Positions 1 to 9,835 of a DNA stretch of 64,000 nucleotides are shown in pieces (the first letter of the stretch is position 1; each line of letters starts with the position of its first letter). Under the pieces are notes generated by a model. That model saw only the letters and a program-made list of their open reading frames with translations, searched no databases and was not told where the DNA came from. This DNA is from Dama dama (Eukaryota > Chordata > Mammalia > Artiodactyla > Cervidae): the NCBI RefSeq assembly GCF_033118175.1, contig NC_083685.1:130899501-130963500 (forward strand). The letters run 5' to 3'. The position numbers were made by a program, and so were the translations under genes.

Positions 1-399
1 CCGGAGCATTCTCAGCCCTCCCTGCCCTGACCACCCCACTCTGTCACGCCATGGTTTGCCTCAACGTATGTCTCCCTTATCCTCTTCCTGCCCCTGGTAC
101 CCAGTGGGCACCCTGTGCCACATCCTTGCCCTTTGCACTCTGAGTGCGCAATGGACGGCTCCAGGGAGGGAGCATGCCACTTGCCTGGACGTCTGTCCTA
201 AGACCTCGGTCGGCCTGACCTTGCTCAGTGTTCAGAGCGACTCATCCGGGGAGTCCCGGTCACCCTGACTGTTGCGGCATTTCCCCGGGCCGGGCACCCC
301 TGCTCACAGTGGACGCCCTGCTGGCCTGCTGCTGCTGTGCATCTCAGGCACGGAAATCCATGGCCTGACCTTGTACGAAACCCCCTTCCCGGATGCAGC
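1..399. other. Unrecognised GC-rich single-copy DNA
   Basis: No repeat, exon or splice-like structure was recognised. The frames that are open here show no family signature and are broken in all directions, so I treat the stretch as intergenic or intronic. Confidence 0.4.
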
Positions 400-824
400 T
401 TGTGATGGTGCATTTTATGTGTCAGCTTGAGCGTGTAAGGAGACGCCAAGAGAGCTGGGGAAACATTAGCTGTGTGTGTGAGGGCGTTTCCGGGAGAGAT
501 GAGCGTTTGCGTCCCTCACCAAGGCAGGTGGACGTCACCCAGTCCACTGAGGTCCCCAATAGAATCAGATGGAGGAGGAAGGCAAATTCTCTTTCTCTCT
601 TACTGAGCTGGGACAGCCACCTTCTCCTGCCCTCAGACACAGGCTTTCAGGCTCAGATCACACCATCTGTCAGCCCCACCCCAGTTGTCAGCTACTTTGG
701 ACGTGGATTGCATCACACCACTAGCTTTCCTGGTTCTGCAGCTTGCAGCTGGCAGACTGTGGGACTTCTAGGCCTCCACAACTGTGAGAGCTAATTCTTA
801 TCATAAACAGCCATCTATAGATCT

Positions 825-1034
825 GGGCTTCCCTGCTGGCTCAGCAGTCAAGAATCTGCCTGCAATGCAAGAGACCCAAGTTCGATTCCTGGGTCAGGAA
901 GATCCCCTGGAGAAGGAAATGGCACCCACTCCAGTACTCTTGCCTGGGAAATCCCATGAACAGATGAGCCTGGTGGGCTACAGTCCATGGGGTTGCAAAA
1001 GAGATAGTATTGAGCCACTGAAGAACAACAATAA
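825..1034 (+). mobile_element. Bov-tA SINE
   Basis: Starts with GGGCTTCCCTGCTGGCTCAG, holds the B-box-like TTCGATTCCTGGGTC and a BovB-derived tail with CAGTCCATGGGGTTGCAAAA. It is inserted in the older LTR-like repeat and abuts a microsatellite on its 3' side. Confidence 0.9.
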
Positions 1035-1039
1035 TCAAA

Positions 1040-1200
1040 CTATCTATGGTCTGTTTATCTATCATCTGTCTCTCTTTCCATACATCTTCTATCTACCTAT
1101 TCTCTCTATCTTTCTATCACCTATCTGTCCATCCATCCGTCTGTCTTATCTGTCTACCTTCTATCTACCTATTCTACCTTTCTATCTACCTATCTATTCA
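1040..1200. repeat. Degenerate TCTA/TCTG microsatellite
   Basis: About 160 bp of interrupted TCTA, TCTG, TCCA and TACC units. The host LTR-like family normally carries a short pyrimidine/AT microsatellite at this place, so this is probably an expansion of that element. The array is impure, which suggests an old array. Confidence 0.8.
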
Positions 1201-1244
1201 CCCTCTTGGTTCTGTTCCTCTGGAGAACCCTGACTAAAGCACAC

Positions 1245-1528
1245 GTCTATCCCAAAGATGTACCCATTAGACCCAGGAAGCTGGAAACATGTAGGCTCTA
1301 AGTGCGGAGCATCACAACTATTTTTAAGGAAGAAATCCAGAAAACAAAAGCCAAAGCAACTGCCCTTGTCCATCATGACTCCTCAGACATGGATTGACAA
1401 ATAACAAAATTGAGAATAATAAGCTTTCAAACTCCCCTTTTCCCTCTGAGACTCACTAAACACAAACATCTGGGTTGATTCTGGGGACCGGCAGAGTAGA
1501 ATTCCCCTGGACTTGGGAGAGAAGGAAA
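1245..1528. other. Unrecognised single-copy DNA
   Basis: Moderately AT-rich sequence between the LTR-like repeat and a MIR. No repeat or coding feature was seen. Confidence 0.3.
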
Positions 1529-1738
1529 AGAACGGGCTTTGAAATCAGGCAGACCCAGGTCCCAATTCCCTGTCCAGTCACCAGTCGGCTCTGTGACTTT
1601 GGGCTAAGCCTCCAGGTTCTCCTCTGCCGGAGGGGATGATGCTATTTATGTCTCACGGTGTTGGGAGGGTGTGCGCCGCTGACCACCGTCTGGCAGAGAG
1701 CACAGTGCCTCAGATGGTGCAGGTGCACATTAAAGGCA
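1529..1738 (+). mobile_element. MIR SINE
   Basis: Follows the MIR order: 'gaaatcaggcagacccaggt', then CGGCTCTGTGACTTTGGGCT, then a CTCCTCTGCC...GGATGATG segment, ending with AGCACAGTGCCTCAGATGG. Highly diverged, as expected for a pre-eutherian SINE. Confidence 0.7.
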
Positions 1739-1779
1739 ACTTTTGTTGGAAGTCCATCAGCTTGATTCTAGTCTGAGCT

Positions 1780-1842
1780 CAAGTTGACTAATTTCTGGCT
1801 CTCAGTTGCTTTGTCCGTAAAATGGGAGAGGAATGGACCAGG
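1780..1842 (+). mobile_element. MIR fragment
   Basis: The core-like piece 'ctcagttgctttgtccgtaa' followed by AATGGGAGAGG resembles the MIR 'cctcatctgtaaaatgggga' region. It is short, so the call is tentative. Confidence 0.4.
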
Positions 1843-2230
1843 CTCTGCCCTCCGGTCATACTGACCTCCTTTTAATTCCTTGTGTGTGTGTTGCTGCCTC
1901 GTTGTGGGGCCTCTGCGCTCATAGTTCATGTTACTTAACGTTAGACTCAGCTGCAGAGAGAGAAAACCCAAAGGAGCAGTGAGTTAATGAGAGAAAGAGC
2001 TTACGCCTCTCCTGTACCAGCCCCAGTAGGTGCTTCAAGACAGTCAAGTCTCCTGTTCTATTCTTCACCATCCTCAACACGTAGTTCTGCCTCATGGTCA
2101 AAATGGCTGCTGGGCTGCTGCCATCACGTCCCTCTTCAGCCGGCAGAGAGCTGAAAAGACAAAGGGCAAGGCACACCCTCTCCCTTAGAGACCTTTCTCA
2201 GAATCTGCACATGTCAGAGGGTGGAGGCTG
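1843..2230. other. Unrecognised single-copy DNA
   Basis: No repeat family, splice pattern or conserved frame was recognised. It ends where a MaLR-type LTR begins. Confidence 0.3.
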
Positions 2231-2287
2231 TCACGCTCGTTTTCTAGGGCTGCTATGACGAGATGCCACAGACTGAGCGGCTGGCTT

Positions 2288-2507
2288 GCATGTGTGCTAA
2301 GTTGCTTCAGCCATGTCTGACTCTTTGCAACCTTGTGGACTGTAGTCCGCCAGGCTCTTCTGTCCGTGGGATTCTTGAGGCAAGGATACTGCAGTGGGTG
2401 TCCATGCTCTCCTCCAGGGGATCTTCCTGACCCAGGGATCGAACTGCGTCTCTTATGTCTCCTGCCTTGGCAGGCGTGTTCTTTACCACTAGCGCCCCCT
2501 GGAAAGG
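2288..2507 (-). mobile_element. Bov-tA SINE (first insertion in the MaLR LTR)
   Basis: Reverse orientation: GCTTCAGCCATGTCTGACTC at the left, then 'gatcttcctgacccagggat', and a degraded tRNA-like head at the right ending GCGCCCCCTGG. Its flanks, CTGAGCGGCTGGCTT and CTGAGTGGCTTAAG, may be a diverged target-site duplication. Confidence 0.88.
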
Positions 2508-2526
2508 CCTGAGTGGCTTAAGCAAT

Positions 2527-2734
2527 GGTGATGGTGGTTTAGTCACTAAGTCGTGTCCGACTCTTGCGACCCCACGGACTGTAGCCCGCCAGGCTCCTCT
2601 GTCCATGGGATTTTCCAGGCAAGAATATTGGAGTGGATTGCCATTTCCATCTCCAGGGGATCTTCTCGACCCAGGAATCAAACCCAGGTCTCCGGCATTG
2701 CAGGCAGATTCTTTACCGACTGAGCTATGAGGGA
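2527..2734 (-). mobile_element. Bov-tA SINE (second insertion in the MaLR LTR)
   Basis: Reverse orientation copy: 'agtcactaagtcgtgtccga' to 'ctttaccgactgagctatga'. It lies only about 20 bp from the previous copy in the same orientation. Confidence 0.9.
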
Positions 2735-3049
2735 ATCTCACACCTCCAGAGGCTGGAAGTCCAAGATCAAGGTTTGGTTTCTTCTGGGACCGCTCCCCCT
2801 GCCTTCTGGCTGTGTCTTCACTTGGTCTTTTCTCTGTGATTTATGTATGATATGTATGTCACGTCCAAATGTCCTCTGCTTGCAAGGACACCAGTTTTAT
2901 GAGATTAAGGCCCACCCTGAAGACCTGATTTTAACTAAATCGACTCTTTAAAGACCTCATCTCCAAATACAGTTATATGCTGAAGTACTATAGGTTAGGG
3001 CCTCAACATAGAACTTTTGGGAGAACATATGTGACCCGTAACAGCTACG

Positions 3050-3164
3050 TTTAGTGACCTACTTCCAACGACTAGGTTATGAGGACAGAGGAAAAAATTT
3101 AACTTTATTGTAGCAACACCTGGCAAACTCTCCTCCAGCTAGGTCCCAAGGTCAGCCTCATCAG
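3050..3164. other. Unrecognised DNA
   Basis: Short AT-rich linker between the MaLR LTR and an old LINE 3' end. Confidence 0.3.
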
Positions 3165-3622
3165 TGCCAACTCATGTTGATGGTACAGCTTTTGGTATGA
3201 CCACAGTTTACCTCCATGGTCTTCCTTCCAAAATCCATCACCCCTGTCTCACCAAGAGAGAAACATCAGGTAAACCCACACGGAGGGACCAGGACACCTC
3301 AGAACGGTCAAGGTCACCCAGTCCCAGGAAAGTCCGAGAGAGGACGCCTCATGGCTACATGCAATGTGGGATCCTGAATGGATCCCTGGAACACAGGCCA
3401 GATGTTTGGAAAAACTGGTGAAATCTGGATAAAATCTGCAGTTTCATTAATAGCAACGTATCCCCGTCTCCTTAGTTGTGGCAAAAGCACGGAGCTGCGT
3501 AAGAAGCTGCCAGTGGGAGAAACTGGGTGTGGGTGCGCAGGGCCTCTCGGAACAAGCTTTGCAACTTCGCTGTGAATCTAAAACGATCCTAAAATTAGAG
3601 CTTCCTTTGAAAAAATAACCCA
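3165..3622 (+). mobile_element. Ancient LINE (L1M-like) 3' end
   Basis: Contains the dispersed-repeat landmarks ATGCAATGTGGGATCCTGAA, TTTGGAAAAACTGGTGAAAT and, at the end, TTTGCAACTTCGCTGTGAAT with ATCCTAAAATTAGAG. This order is that of an old L1 3' untranslated region. I am sure it is a repeat, less sure of the subfamily. Confidence 0.6.
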
Positions 3623-3639
3623 CCCTCCTGGACTTACAT

Positions 3640-4205
3640 TTTTAAAAATTATTTATCTATCGATTGCTTGATTCGAGGGTATAATTGTGTTACAATATTG
3701 TGTTAGTTCCTGCTGTACAATGAAGTATATTTATTATTTTTATTAAAAGTATAGGGGCTTCCCTGGCGGCTCAGATGTCAAAGAAGCTGCCTGCAATGCT
3801 AGAGACTTGGGTTCGATCCCTGGGTTGGAAAGATCCCCTGGAGGAGGAAATGACAACCCACTCTAGTATTCTCGCCTGAAGAATCCCATGGACAGAGGAG
3901 CCTGGCGGGCTAGAGTCCGTGGGGTCGCCATGAGTGGGACACGGCTTAGCGACCAAACCACGACCACACGGTGGGTTACAATTACAGTCTCTGCTGCACA
4001 GCGTGATTCAGTCATACACATGTTGCCTTCCTTTAGAAAGCATTCTTTCCCACTATGGTGCATCACAGCACATTGAATATGTATATAGTTCCCTGTACCA
4101 CACAGTAGGGCCTTGTTGCTCTCCCAACTTATAAATCACAGCTCTCATCTGCTGATCCCTCCTCTCCCCTGACCCCCTCCCTCTTGGCAACCACAAGTCT
4201 GCTCC
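3640..4205 (-). mobile_element. LINE-1 (artiodactyl) 3' end, split by a SINE
   Basis: Left part: 'gtgttacaatattgtgttag' with TTCCTGCTGTACAATGAAG. Right part after the SINE: TTACAGTCTCTGCTGCACAG, then ATTGAATATGTATATAGTTC and 'ggcaaccacaagtctgctcc'. Read on the minus strand this is the standard artiodactyl L1 3' untranslated region. Confidence 0.85.
3754..3965 (+). mobile_element. Bov-tA SINE nested in L1
   Basis: GGGGCTTCCCTGGCGGCTCA head, TTCGATCCCTGGGTTGGAAA B-box region, and the usual tail through 'gacacggcttagcgaccaaa'. It interrupts the minus-strand L1 end, so it is younger. Confidence 0.92.
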
Positions 4206-4206
4206 G

Positions 4207-4395
4207 AGTGTGGCGAACTTACATTCTGATTGGGACTCGGGTGGGGAGGGGACAACCGACACTGAACAATAAATAACCACATTAAGTAAGTCAGGAGGTA
4301 TGTTTGGAGGAGATGAATACCCTAAATAAAAGAGCGGGGAGTGGGTGGGGAGAACAGGCCAGGAATGCTGCTGCAAGGCTACATCCTAAATAGAG
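4207..4395 (+). mobile_element. Ancient mammalian interspersed repeat, family uncertain
   Basis: Resembles the common 'gagcttacattctagtgggg ... acaataaataa ... tcaggaggt' mammalian repeat: GCGAACTTACATTCTGATTG, CACTGAACAATAAATAACC, AAGTCAGGAGGTATG. Two other likely copies are at about 6470 and 32260. Confidence 0.5.
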
Positions 4396-4565
4396 CGAAA
4401 GCACGCAGAAAGGGCTGGCCCAGGGCTAAGCCAGGGCAGCCCCATCTTGCCAGCGTTTTGTTAGGCTGATGTTCAGATGAGTTGCATTATATAAAGTATG
4501 AATGAATAAGGGAGGCCACAGAGGGATGATTTTAACATTCTCTGGGTGTCAAGAGGAAGTCAGAT

Positions 4566-4757
4566 TAGGGGCTTCCCTGGGGGTTCAGTGGTTACGTCTC
4601 CACCCTCCAACGCAGGGGGCGCAGGTTTGATCCCTGGTTGGGGACCTAAGACCCCACTTACCAAAAAACGCCCCATGAAACAGAAGCGATATTGTAACTA
4701 ATTCAATAAAGACTTTAAAAGTGGCACACAACAGCAACAAGAAAAAATCTTTATTTA
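4566..4757 (+). mobile_element. CHR-type tRNA SINE with perfect 15-bp target-site duplication
   Basis: GGGGCTTCCCTGGGGGTTCA head, 'ggtttgatccctggttgggg' B-box region and a tail with ATATTGTAACTAATTCAATA and AAGACTTTAAAA. It is bounded by perfect direct repeats AAGAGGAAGTCAGAT at 4551-4565 and 4758-4772, which fixes both ends. Confidence 0.92.
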
Positions 4758-4772
4758 AAGAGGAAGTCAGAT

Positions 4773-5044
4773 GGAAATATTTGCCACAGACAGTCCGCAC
4801 AGCGAGAACGCAGAATCCAGGAGACCCCTGAGCCCTCAGGCTGTCTATCCCACGAAGAACCTGGGAAGCTGACTTAGAAGAGCCCGTTCGTCAGCTCAGA
4901 GGCCCAAGATTTGAGAGGATCGATTTTAACGTTCCCATTATCAGTGATAAATAATCACAGGGGAAAAGAGTGAAAACGACTTCGGGAGCCCCTTTGAGGA
5001 GCAGGCTGAGTGCCATCATTGTCGGAACACTTCTGCAAAGGAGC
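4773..5044. other. Unrecognised DNA
   Basis: No recognisable element. GC content rises toward the CpG-rich block that follows. Confidence 0.3.
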
Positions 5045-5155
5045 TGATTTTATCCCCGTTTTGTAGGTAAAGACACTGCGGCGCAGCGCGCTTAAAGAAA
5101 CTGCCCAAGGCCCCGGGGTTGAGCACCAGCTAAACCCGCGCTGGTTTCCTTCGAC
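5045..5155 (-). mobile_element. MIR fragment
   Basis: TTTTATCCCCGTTTTGTAGG, AAAGACACTGCGGCGCAG, 'aactgcccaaggccccgggg' follow the reverse MIR core (tattatccccattttacaga, then actgaggcacagagaggtta). Unusually CpG-rich for a MIR. Confidence 0.6.
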
Positions 5156-6440
5156 GAGCAGCGCAGGTCCGCCTGGTCGGCTCTCAGCGGCTCCCTTGAA
5201 ACGGGCTGGCCGGGCGCCCCCAGCCCGCCCCGCCCCAGCAGAGGCCAAAGAACCAGAAAGGCCCCATTCATGTGGTCCCGCAGGAAGCCGGCGTTGAAAG
5301 CAAACACACACGGAGCCCAGGACGGTGACTCACAGCGCCCGGGCCTCCTTCTCACCGGTTGCACACACTTTTCCAGCGCATTGAAGTCTGGTAGAAATCG
5401 TGCTTCCTGGGAAGATATCAAGGAAACCGTGCCAGGAACCAAGCGGCAGGTCCTACTCCGAGTCCTCGGCCCCCTTTTTGAGGTTTTTCTTTTTTTCCCA
5501 GGGCCATTCCTTTCAAAATAAAAAATTTTCCCCCTCCCCATTGACCTTGTTCGCGGAGCTGGTCCCGCCCCCGTACAGCGAGCACGTCTGTGCTGGGTCT
5601 GTTCTTTCTGCCACTTCCTGGCTCTTTGAGCGCGGCTGTGATGTCTGAGCAGCGGGCCCTTCTGATCCAAGTGCCGCTCGCCGGCTCATCCGCTCCGCAG
5701 GTATCAAGAATGAGGGCAGCGGGGCCTGGGGGCCCTCATTAGAAGGGGCGGCCGGCTCTCCCACCGGCCAGAGCGGGGAGGGCAGCCCCGACTCCACCAA
5801 TGACGGGTGTTGAAAGAAAGCTCCAGGGGTGAGTGAGAGACGCCGACGGGCGGAGTCAGAAACAGAAGGTTAAAAAAGACGAGAAATGCAAAAACAAACA
5901 AACAACCAAACCCCACAAAATCCTTCTTTCCGACTGTCTAAGTGGCTCCCTTTCAGGACCTGAGGCTTTTCGGAAAAACGTGCTGCGAAGAGCAGACCCT
6001 TTGGTGCTGTAGCATCTTCCCTCCGAGGGCAACGCCTCTGGCCGTCGGGTGTCCGACCCGGAGCTCTCGGCCCAGCTCAGCCGCAGCTCCGGAGGGCAGG
6101 GAGGCCTTACCTCTGTCAGCGCGGCCGCGGCCATCCGAGCAGAGGGCGGTGGGCAGCTCCAGTCCGGGAGCCTCCCTGGATGTGGATGGCTCAGCCTCGC
6201 TGGAGGGAGGAGGGCGTGGGGAGCCGGGCCCTGGAGAGCCGCGCGGTGGCGGCACTAGCGCAGCGCCAGGCCAGCCTGGTGGTCCGTGGGGGCGCCCGCC
6301 CTCTCGAGGGGGTGTCCGCACCCCGCCGGTGGAGGCGGCACTGGCGGTGGGCGTTGGGGCCTGGCTCTGAGCCCGGCTGACCCAGGCCGACCTGCGCGGG
6401 CTGTCTCAACTCTCTGGGCTTTGTCTCCTTTTCTCGGAAA
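5150..6440. promoter_or_regulatory. CpG-rich block, candidate CpG island
   Basis: GC-rich with many retained CpGs, densest at about 5960-6330, and holding a GCGGCCGC (NotI-type) octamer at 6121-6128. Such octamers are rare in mammalian DNA outside CpG islands. GC-box-like GGGGCGGCC lies near 5745, and a splice-like CCGCTCCGCAG/GTATC lies at about 5700. No open frame in it shows a family signature. I infer a promoter or other unmethylated element, possibly for a non-coding transcript; no transcript is visible. Confidence 0.45.
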
Positions 6441-6469
6441 CGGTGATGATTCTGCATCTTCGTGCAGCG

Positions 6470-6665
6470 TCAAGCGTGTGTTTCCTTGAGCACCTACTAT
6501 GCGCTGGCTGCTGGATAGGTAGCAAGACGATAAGAAGACGGCGAGCAAAGACCGCTTGCTCTGCTGGGGGAGATAGACACACGGACCAATGACTAAAATC
6601 CAGGGCGATGAGTGCAGTGATAGGAGTGGGCATCCCATGGGGGCAGGCAGGGAGTCTTTCTTGCA
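6470..6665 (+). mobile_element. Ancient mammalian interspersed repeat, family uncertain
   Basis: TTGAGCACCTACTATGCGCT, 'ggctgctggataggtagcaa', then GGGGGAGATAGACACACGG and a 'gatgagtgcagtgataggag' segment follow the very common 'tgagcacctactatgtgcca ... gggagacagacaat' mammalian repeat. Part of the start is shared with MIR/L2-type ends. Confidence 0.5.
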
Positions 6666-7078
6666 TGGGAGACCACGGAAGCTGCCTTTAAGCTTCGAAA
6701 GATAACTTCCGAGTGTGATGGGCAGATGGGAGGCAAAGAGAAAGTGGTGTCACGGGTAGAGACCCAGTGATGCTGTCCTCCACACTAGAATCATCTCAGT
6801 GGAAGCTGGATCGAGGTGATGTCATATTGCTGATGTTCCTAGGCATCTTGTGGATGAAAATGAAACTGCTCTCCAGAGGAAGATAACCACCCAAACACAA
6901 GAGAAAAGAAAGTTAAAGGCAAGTGACAATCTTCCAGTCTTAACCTCCACTATTCTAGAAAGTATAGTGGTGATTTGTGTGCAAAGGTTTGAAATTTAAA
7001 AGTACTGAGTTCCTGAAATTCAATAAAATATTTTTATTATTGTACTAATATTTATGGGATATTTAATATTTATTAATA
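6666..7078. other. Unrecognised DNA, AT-rich at its end
   Basis: Unique-looking until about 6980, then AT-rich with repeated AATATTTAT-like words. No gene or clear repeat before the L1 3' end. Confidence 0.3.
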
Positions 7079-7168
7079 TTTATGGGAGGTGGAAGGGAGG
7101 TTCAAGAGAGAGGGGACGTGTATACCTATGGCTGATTCATGTTGATGTATGGCAGAAACCAGCACAAT
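7079..7168 (+). mobile_element. LINE-1 (artiodactyl) 3' end fragment
   Basis: GGGAGGTTCAAGAGAGAGGG, 'gtatacctatggctgattca' and 'gttgatgtatggcagaaacc' are the stereotyped ruminant L1 3' end. It passes into an older L1 ORF2 copy at about 7170. Confidence 0.88.
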
Positions 7169-7787
7169 ATTGTAAAGAAGGAGATTTTAATATGTCTCAA
7201 ATAAAACAGGGAATTAATCAGAAAGAATATGATAGATTTGAGCAACATGAGTAGCAAACTTGACTTAATGGATATATATATGAAATGTTAGAATCAACAA
7301 CTTGAAGCACACATTTTTTTTCAAGCGTTTGTGAAAAAAAAAAAAAGGATTTAAAAATGACTATATGTTGGGCCATAAAACAAGTTTAAAACTATTAAAA
7401 TCATACACAGTAAATCCACTGACTACAATGCAATTAAACTAGAAATCAATAACAAGACAATAAGTAGAAAATCCCCATGTGTTCATAAATTAAACAACAT
7501 ATATTGCTATTAACCCATAAGTAAAAGAATAAATCACAATGGAAATAATAAAAAAAAGTATTTAAAATGAATGATAATGAAATGTAACAACATGTGTGTG
7601 ATGCAGCTCAAGTGATGCTTAAAGGAAACTACACAGCTTTAGTTTCATACATTTGGAAAATAAATACCTGAAAATCAGTGATCTAAGTACCAAACTTAAG
7701 AAGTTAGAAAAAAGAACAGTAAATAAGCCCCCACTAAGTAGAATGTAACAAGAAATAAAGCTATTTTCAGAAATTAATGAAACAGAA

Positions 7788-7980
7788 AGGCTTCCCTGGT
7801 GGCTCAGTGGTAAAGAACCCACCTGCCAATGCAGGAGACCTGGGTTCAATTCCTGGGTTAGGAAGATCCCCCGGAGAAGGAAATGGCAACCCACTCCAGT
7901 ATTCTTGCCTGGGAAATCCCATGGACCGCAAGCTTTAGTCCATGGGGTCGCAAAAGGGTCAGACACAAGTTAAGGTCTAA
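7788..7980 (+). mobile_element. Bov-tA SINE nested in L1
   Basis: GGCTTCCCTGGTGGCTCAGT head and 'ggttcaattcctgggttagg'. Flanks GAAACAGAAA (left) and GAAGCAGAAA (right) look like a target-site duplication with one change. L1 ORF2 sequence resumes on the right. Confidence 0.92.
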
Positions 7981-8049
7981 ACAACAAGAAGGAAGCAGAA
8001 ACCAAACAAAATAGAGACTCGATAAAGCCAAAGATGATTCTTTAAAAAG

Positions 8050-8217
8050 AATGTTGTTGTTCAGTCGCTCAGTTGTGTCCGACTCTTTGTGACCCCATGG
8101 ATTGCAACATGCCAGGCCTCCCTGTCCTTCTCCATCTCCCAAAGCTTGCTCAAACTCATGTCCATCGAGTCGGTGATGCCATCCAACCATCTCGTTCTCT
8201 GTCGTTCCCTTCTAAGA
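8050..8217 (-). mobile_element. Bov-A2 / BovB 3'-end element nested in L1
   Basis: 'ttgttgttcagtcgctcagt', GCCAGGCCTCCCTGTCCTTC, 'catgtccatcgagtcggtga' and CATCCAACCATCTCGTTCTC form the reversed BovB 3' end without a tRNA head. L1 sequence continues on both sides. Confidence 0.88.
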
Positions 8218-8877
8218 GTAACTCCCTGGTAAAATTAATCAAATAAAAAAGAGAAGGCACAAATATTGGGCTCCAGCATCAGGAATTAAATTTAAAGGAA
8301 GACATCACTGCATTTTTAACAAGAGGAGATATTATAAAGAATTTTATGCCAATAAATTCAAATGTAATGGACAAGATTTTAGAAAAATTTAACTTACCAA
8401 AATAGACACTAGAAGAATTGAAAAATGTGAACAGTCCTAAATTAACTTAAAAAAATTAATCTGTGATTTAAAAGTTTTCACAGTGAAAGATCCGGGTTGA
8501 GAAGGCTTCACTAGCAAACTCTTTCAAACATTTGAGGGAGGAATAACACCAATTTTACATAAACTCTTCCAGTAAATGAGAAAAATATGTTTTTCAACTC
8601 AGTTTATGAGGATAGCATATCCTTGACACCAAAACGTGAAAGGAAAATTACAGGTCTATGTATCTAATGAATAAGGATGTAAATTCTGGACAGAAGGTTG
8701 GAAAGCCAAATGCTGAGATATAAAAAAAGATAACATATGACAATCAAGTTGAATTAATTCCAGTAGGGTTAGGTTCATTTGATATTAGAAAATTAATCAC
8801 TGTGATTTAAATTCTAGCAAAATCAATGAGAAAAATTTATTATTGTCTCAATAGATGCAAAAAATTTATTTGATGGC

Positions 8878-8982
8878 TACCTACTCCAGTGTTCTTGTCT
8901 GGGAAATCTCATGGACAGAAGAGCCTGGTGGGCTACAGTCTATGGGGCCACAAAGAGTCAGACACAACTGAGCCACTGATCA
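8878..8982 (+). mobile_element. 5'-truncated Bov-tA SINE
   Basis: Begins inside the element at CTACTCCAGTGTTCTTGTCT and runs to 'agacacaactgagccactga'. The tRNA-like head is missing. The tail passes into a CA array. Confidence 0.88.
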
Positions 8983-9003
8983 CACACACACACACACACA
9001 CAC
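8983..9003. repeat. (CA)n microsatellite
   Basis: Uninterrupted CA dinucleotides at the 3' tail of the truncated SINE, as is common for ruminant SINE tails. Confidence 0.9.
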
Positions 9004-9256
9004 GTAACCATTTATGGTTAAAAACATAAAAGTCTTCATAAAATAGGGATAGAAGAGAACTTCCTTAACCTGGTAAAAGTGGTATTTACAAAAATCAAAT
9101 TTAAAAAAAATTCACAACTTGTCACAAATATAATCCTTAACAGTGAAATACTAAAATCATCAACTGAGATCAGGAAAGAGATATCAGTAAGTAGTACCAA
9201 TGTTCTATTCAGCATTATACTGGAAAAACTTGTAACAGGCCAGAAAAAGAAGTAAT

Positions 9257-9412
9257 GGGGAACTTCCCTGGTGGTCGTGACAAGGTCTCGGCGCTCCCAA
9301 TACAGGGGGCCCAGGGTCTGTCCCTGCTCAGGGAACTAGATCCCACTTGCTGCAGTGAAGATGGAAGATCTGGTGACCAAGACCCAGGGAAGCCATAAAT
9401 AAATAAACAATA
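9257..9412 (+). mobile_element. CHR-type tRNA SINE nested in L1
   Basis: AACTTCCCTGGTGGTCGTGA head, 'cagggaactagatcccactt' and an AT-rich tail with AAATAAATAAACAATAAAAT. Flanks AAAAAGAAGTAATGG and AAAAAGAAATAGTGG are a near-matching target-site duplication. Confidence 0.85.
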
Positions 9413-9835
9413 AAATATTAAAAAAGAAATAGTGGTATAAGCTTGAATATGTACAAATAGTAACTAAAATTATGTATGCGGAAAATCTTAAAAGATATTG
9501 ACAAACTATTAACAAAATATTAACAATAAAATACTAATAAATAATAAGGGAATTGGGGAAATATTTGAATATATGAAATCAATATACAAAATCAATTATA
9601 TTTCTATAACAATTAGAATTTCTAACAACTGGAAAATAAAAGAATTAATAATTTAAAAAACAAAAATTTTATTTTATTAAAAATGTAATAAAAAATTTGC
9701 ACTTACAACAAAATATAAAATCATTAAATATTTAGTTAGAGTTAAAACTAGTAAAAGGATTCAAGACAACTTAAAAAGTTACAAAAGGGTTATTGAGGGA
9801 AATTGAAGAGGACTTAATATATGGAGAAATATGCT

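Larger units (their letters stand above)
400..1238 (+). mobile_element. Ancient mammalian LTR-like repeat, split by a SINE
   Basis: The left part opens near GTGATGGTGCATTTTATGTG and runs through a typical 'gggacttctaggcctccacaa' type region. The right part ends with TTCTGTTCCTCTGGAGAACC followed by CTGACTAA, which is how this dispersed family normally ends. Between them sit a Bov-tA (about 825-1034) and a TCTA-type microsatellite. I recognise the repeat but cannot fix its subfamily name. No internal retroviral genes accompany it. Confidence 0.6.
2231..3045 (+). mobile_element. MaLR/MLT1-type LTR, split by two SINEs
   Basis: The left piece (2231-2287) has 'ttttctagggctgctatgac' and a 'cacagactgagcggctggct' end. 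A remnant CTGAGTGGCTTAAGCAA (about 2510-2526) lies between the two SINEs. The right piece (2735-3045) reads TCTCACACCTCCAGAGGCTG through 'gcaaggacaccagttttatg' to GGGCCTCAACATAGAAC. The order matches an ERVL-MaLR LTR. No internal region is present, so it is a solo LTR fossil. Confidence 0.75.

Noticed and set aside
825..900. tRNA-like A and B boxes suggesting tRNA genes
   Set aside because: All such boxes found in the window belong to Bov-tA or CHR SINE heads; no free cloverleaf with proper acceptor pairing was seen.
1040..1200. Repeat array as a CRISPR
   Set aside because: Units are 4 bp with no unique spacers; it is a microsatellite in a mammalian genome.
784..1233. 149-codon open frame
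   Set aside because: It crosses a Bov-tA SINE and a TCTA microsatellite; the amino-acid pattern is the usual SINE translation followed by a repeat-encoded run.
2307..2741. 144-codon minus-strand frame
   Set aside because: It is a read-through of two adjacent Bov-tA copies. Similar SINE peptides recur at about 3771, 15076, 19118, 33120, 39139, 44056 and 58052.
3660..4205. Possible endogenous retrovirus
   Set aside because: All LTR-like pieces in the window are MaLR-type solo LTR fossils or L1 ends; no gag, pol or env-like sequence was seen.
5092..5670. 192-codon minus-strand frame in the first CpG-rich block
   Set aside because: Arg/Gly/Pro-rich, no signal, motif or family resemblance; openness is expected in GC-rich DNA.
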